Origin: Acidimicrobiia bacterium
GTDB lineage: Bacteria; Actinomycetota; Acidimicrobiia; Acidimicrobiales; Bin134
DNA length: 6,272 nt
NCBI GenBank assembly: GCA_009843565.1
Contig: VYDF01000231.1
Coordinates: 1-6,272, forward strand
Direction of reading: 5' to 3'
The position numbers and the translations under genes were made by a program. Positions 5,030 through 6,272 of this stretch are shown in pieces. Positions within the stretch are counted from its first letter, which is position 1. Every line of letters begins with the position of its first letter. The notes under the pieces are model-generated. The model did not search any database and was not told where the DNA came from. It saw only the letters and a list, made by a program, of their open reading frames with translations.

Positions 5030-5148
5030 TTATGGTCTCAACAAGGACACTTTGCCCCAGCAGACAACCTCGTAGAGTTCACGGCGGCACACTTCCTTCC
5101 GAAAGTTTTCAATATACATACCTGGCAACTGGGTTCGGTTCCATACCT
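5030..5148 (-). pseudogene. Decayed, frameshifted eighth RCC1-type repeat beyond the stop codon
   Basis: Directly downstream of the RCC1-like gene, a shifted frame reads W-N-R-T-Q-L-P-G-M-Y, then a run with C-R-R, and then L-Y-E-V-V-C-W-G-K, ending at TAA 5032-5030. The C-W-G codons sit 110 bases from those of the last intact repeat, one base short of the usual 111-base period. GCCCCAGCAGACAAC (plus strand) is identical at 5054-5068 and 5164-5178. This fits a former repeat that lost its frame and now lies outside the protein. The rest of the 172-base convergent gap shows no terminator that I can support. Confidence 0.6.
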
Positions 5149-5940
5149 CTATTCGGGCACAACGCCCCAGCAGACAACGATTGTGCGATCGGCTCGGATG
5201 CCGCAAGAAACCTGACCGCCCGCGGACACGGCGACAAAACGGCCGCTAGGCGGGCTTGCTACTCCATAGAGATTCTGGCCCCAGCAGGCGACGGTACCGT
5301 TGATCCGGAGTCCACACCCATAGGTGCCGGCATGGGAGATGGCGGTGAATTGTCCATTGGGGGGATCGGCTTCGCCAACACCATTGTCGCCCCAGCAGGC
5401 GATGGTTTGGTCGGTGCGCAACCCGCAGGTCGTTGTCCCGCCAGCAGATACGGCAGTGAACTGGCCGGAGGGAGGTTCGGCTTGCCCGTAGTCGTTGTGT
5501 CCCCAGCAGGTGATTGTTTGGTCTGGGCGCAACCCGCAGGCGTGAAGATTGCCGGAAGAGACGGCGACGAATCGGCCACCGGGGGCATGGTCTTGTCCGT
5601 GGTCCAACTTCAGTCGCGTGACGTCTAGATCGTAGTACCAGCAGGTGATGGTTTGGTCTGGGCGATGCCCGCACGCGTGGAACCAGCCAACAGCAAGGTC
5701 GGTGAATTGACCTGCGGGCAGTACGGACTGTCCAAATTCGTCGTCTCCCCAGCAGACCCAAGTCTGGTCAACCCTTGAACCGCAGTTGTAGTCGCCATAG
5801 GCACGAATGGCGTAGAAGGGTCCCGCAGGCGGGTGGATTGCCGGGGAGGAGATGTAGAAGCCATCGCAGACGACGGTCTGGTCGTCTCTCAACCCGCACC
5901 AATGGACAGCACCTGCTGCAATCGCGGTGATGTGGCCGCC
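5149..5940 (-). repeat. Array of seven RCC1-type coding repeats
   Basis: Successive C-W-G landmarks are mostly 111 bases apart (37 residues); one interval is 38 and one is 45 residues. The first unit lacks the tryptophan (V-C-D-G) and the third has C-W-Y-Y in place of C-W-G, followed by an eight-residue insertion. The first cysteine of each unit lies 10 residues before the second in units one to six and 11 in the last, where an extra valine gives T-I-V-V-C-W-G. At DNA level the recurring plus-strand core is CCCCAGCAG followed by the complement of the D-Q-T codons. Confidence 0.85.
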
Positions 5941-6272
5941 GGGAGTGGTTGAGGTTATTGGTTCGAAGGCCCGGAGCGCATTAATGGCGTTGTCGTCGAG
6001 GACGAGGTAGCACAGGCCATTGGTGTAGCCCCATTTGACGCTGGCCAGCACCTGCTGGCCGTCGGCGGATTTGGCGACGGGTACGGGGCTGTAGGCGAAT
6101 CCGTGGCTGGGGTTGTGGGCGTTATAGCATCTGTCAGCTGCCGTCCAATCAGCGGGCGTTGGGGCCTGCGCTGATCCGGTGGGCGGGTTGTTTTGCAGGT
6201 TTTGGTCTGCGGCGTCGTCGAGGACGAGGTAGCCCAGGCCGGGGCGAGAGCCCCACTTGACGCTGGCCAGCG
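5149..6272 (-). CDS. RCC1-like repeat protein, N-terminus beyond the window
   Basis: The frame is open from the right edge to TAG at 5151-5149, giving about 373 residues of C-terminal sequence. GTG at 6051 is not the true start, because coding sequence continues upstream without a stop. The visible N-terminal part holds a 74-residue module present at least 1.5 times (LASVKW...GYLVLDD and LASVKW...CYLVLDD). It is followed by seven RCC1-like repeats of about 37 residues with the pattern G-x-F-x-A-V-S-A-G, C-G-L-R-x-D-Q-T-I-x-C-W-G, Y-G, P-P. Seven such repeats can close one beta-propeller. Regular cysteine pairs suggest disulfides and export, but any signal peptide is outside the window. RCC1-like proteins in bacteria are usually surface or secreted binding proteins; the ligand cannot be told. 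It converges with gcvT and looks like accessory DNA. Confidence 0.85.
   Translation of the reverse strand, partial: LASVKWGSRPGLGYLVLDDAADQNLQNNPPTGSAQAPTPADWTAADRCYNAHNPSHGFAYSPVPVAKSADGQQVLASVKWGYTNGLCYLVLDDNAINALRAFEPITSTTPGGHITAIAAGAVHWCGLRDDQTVVCDGFYISSPAIHPPAGPFYAIRAYGDYNCGSRVDQTWVCWGDDEFGQSVLPAGQFTDLAVGWFHACGHRPDQTITCWYYDLDVTRLKLDHGQDHAPGGRFVAVSSGNLHACGLRPDQTITCWGHNDYGQAEPPSGQFTAVSAGGTTTCGLRTDQTIACWGDNGVGEADPPNGQFTAISHAGTYGCGLRINGTVACWGQNLYGVASPPSGRFVAVSAGGQVSCGIRADRTIVVCWGVVPE
5989..6270 (-). repeat. Direct repeat of a 74-residue coding module (60-bp cores)
   Basis: Bases 5989-6048 and 6211-6270 are 222 bases (74 codons) apart and match at 49 of 60 positions by hand count, including an uninterrupted 20-base match. 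Both encode L-A-S-V-K-W-G followed by L-x-Y-L-V-L-D-D. The segment between them includes a Pro/Ala-rich linker and RCYNAHNPSHGFAYSPVPVA. More copies may lie beyond the right edge. I do not recognise the module. Confidence 0.75.

Noticed and set aside
5008..5628. 206-residue plus-strand open frame in the RCC1 region
   Set aside because: Its repetitive character only mirrors the opposite-strand RCC1 repeats; the minus-strand frame has coherent domains.
5149..5940. CRISPR-like array suggested by the recurring CCCCAGCAG motif
   Set aside because: The 111-base period, in-frame coding and degenerate repeats fit protein repeats; there are no constant repeats with unique spacers.

Overview
The window reads as a high-GC actinobacterial chromosome segment. 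The best placement is a deep-branching lineage such as Acidimicrobiia, but that is an inference from protein style, GTG/TTG starts and gene order, not from a search. The order pgsA - gcvH - garA-type FHA gene - ftsR-type MerR gene - (hpt-like gene) - bifunctional nuclease gene - second MerR gene matches, from memory, the Mycobacterium tuberculosis block pgsA2 (Rv1822) and Rv1826-Rv1830. The differences are an hpt-like gene inserted in the middle and a small nuclease-fold gene plus gcvT added at the end.

Layout. Bases 1-135 hold the 3' end of a phosphatidylglycerophosphate synthase-type gene. Bases 138-2312 are a tightly coupled plus-strand operon: gcvH (apparently leaderless), a zinc-ribbon/FHA protein of the GarA/OdhI type, an FtsR-type MerR regulator and an hpt-like phosphoribosyltransferase, joined by overlaps of 4, 4 and 1 bases. 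A three-copy 34-bp-period repeat follows across the hpt stop codon (2277-2380). Then come a DUF151 bifunctional nuclease gene (2391-2891), a 128-base gap with a strong promoter whose spacer and -10 element lie in a 9+9 palindrome, an McdR-type MerR gene (3020-3517), a small PD-(D/E)XK-like protein (3535-3900) and gcvT (3918-4976).

Bases 5149-6272 lie on the minus strand and encode the C-terminal part of a repeat protein with seven RCC1-like repeats (enough for one beta-propeller), preceded by a duplicated 74-residue module of unknown type. Past its stop codon lies a decayed, frameshifted eighth repeat (5030-5148). This convergent gene looks like accessory DNA: it is repetitive, less GC-rich in sampled lines and unrelated to the core cluster.

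How the genes fit together. GcvH and GcvT are two parts of the glycine cleavage system. The FHA protein belongs to a family that switches 2-oxoglutarate/glutamate metabolism in response to Ser/Thr kinases. The two MerR proteins belong to families linked to cell-division control in other actinobacteria. The cluster therefore joins one-carbon/glycine metabolism, a phospho-dependent metabolic switch and division regulators. The least expected observations are the triple C-terminal-tail repeat after hpt, the altered active-site positions of the Hpt-like protein, the zinc ribbon on the FHA protein, the palindromic mcdR promoter and the broken eighth RCC1 repeat.
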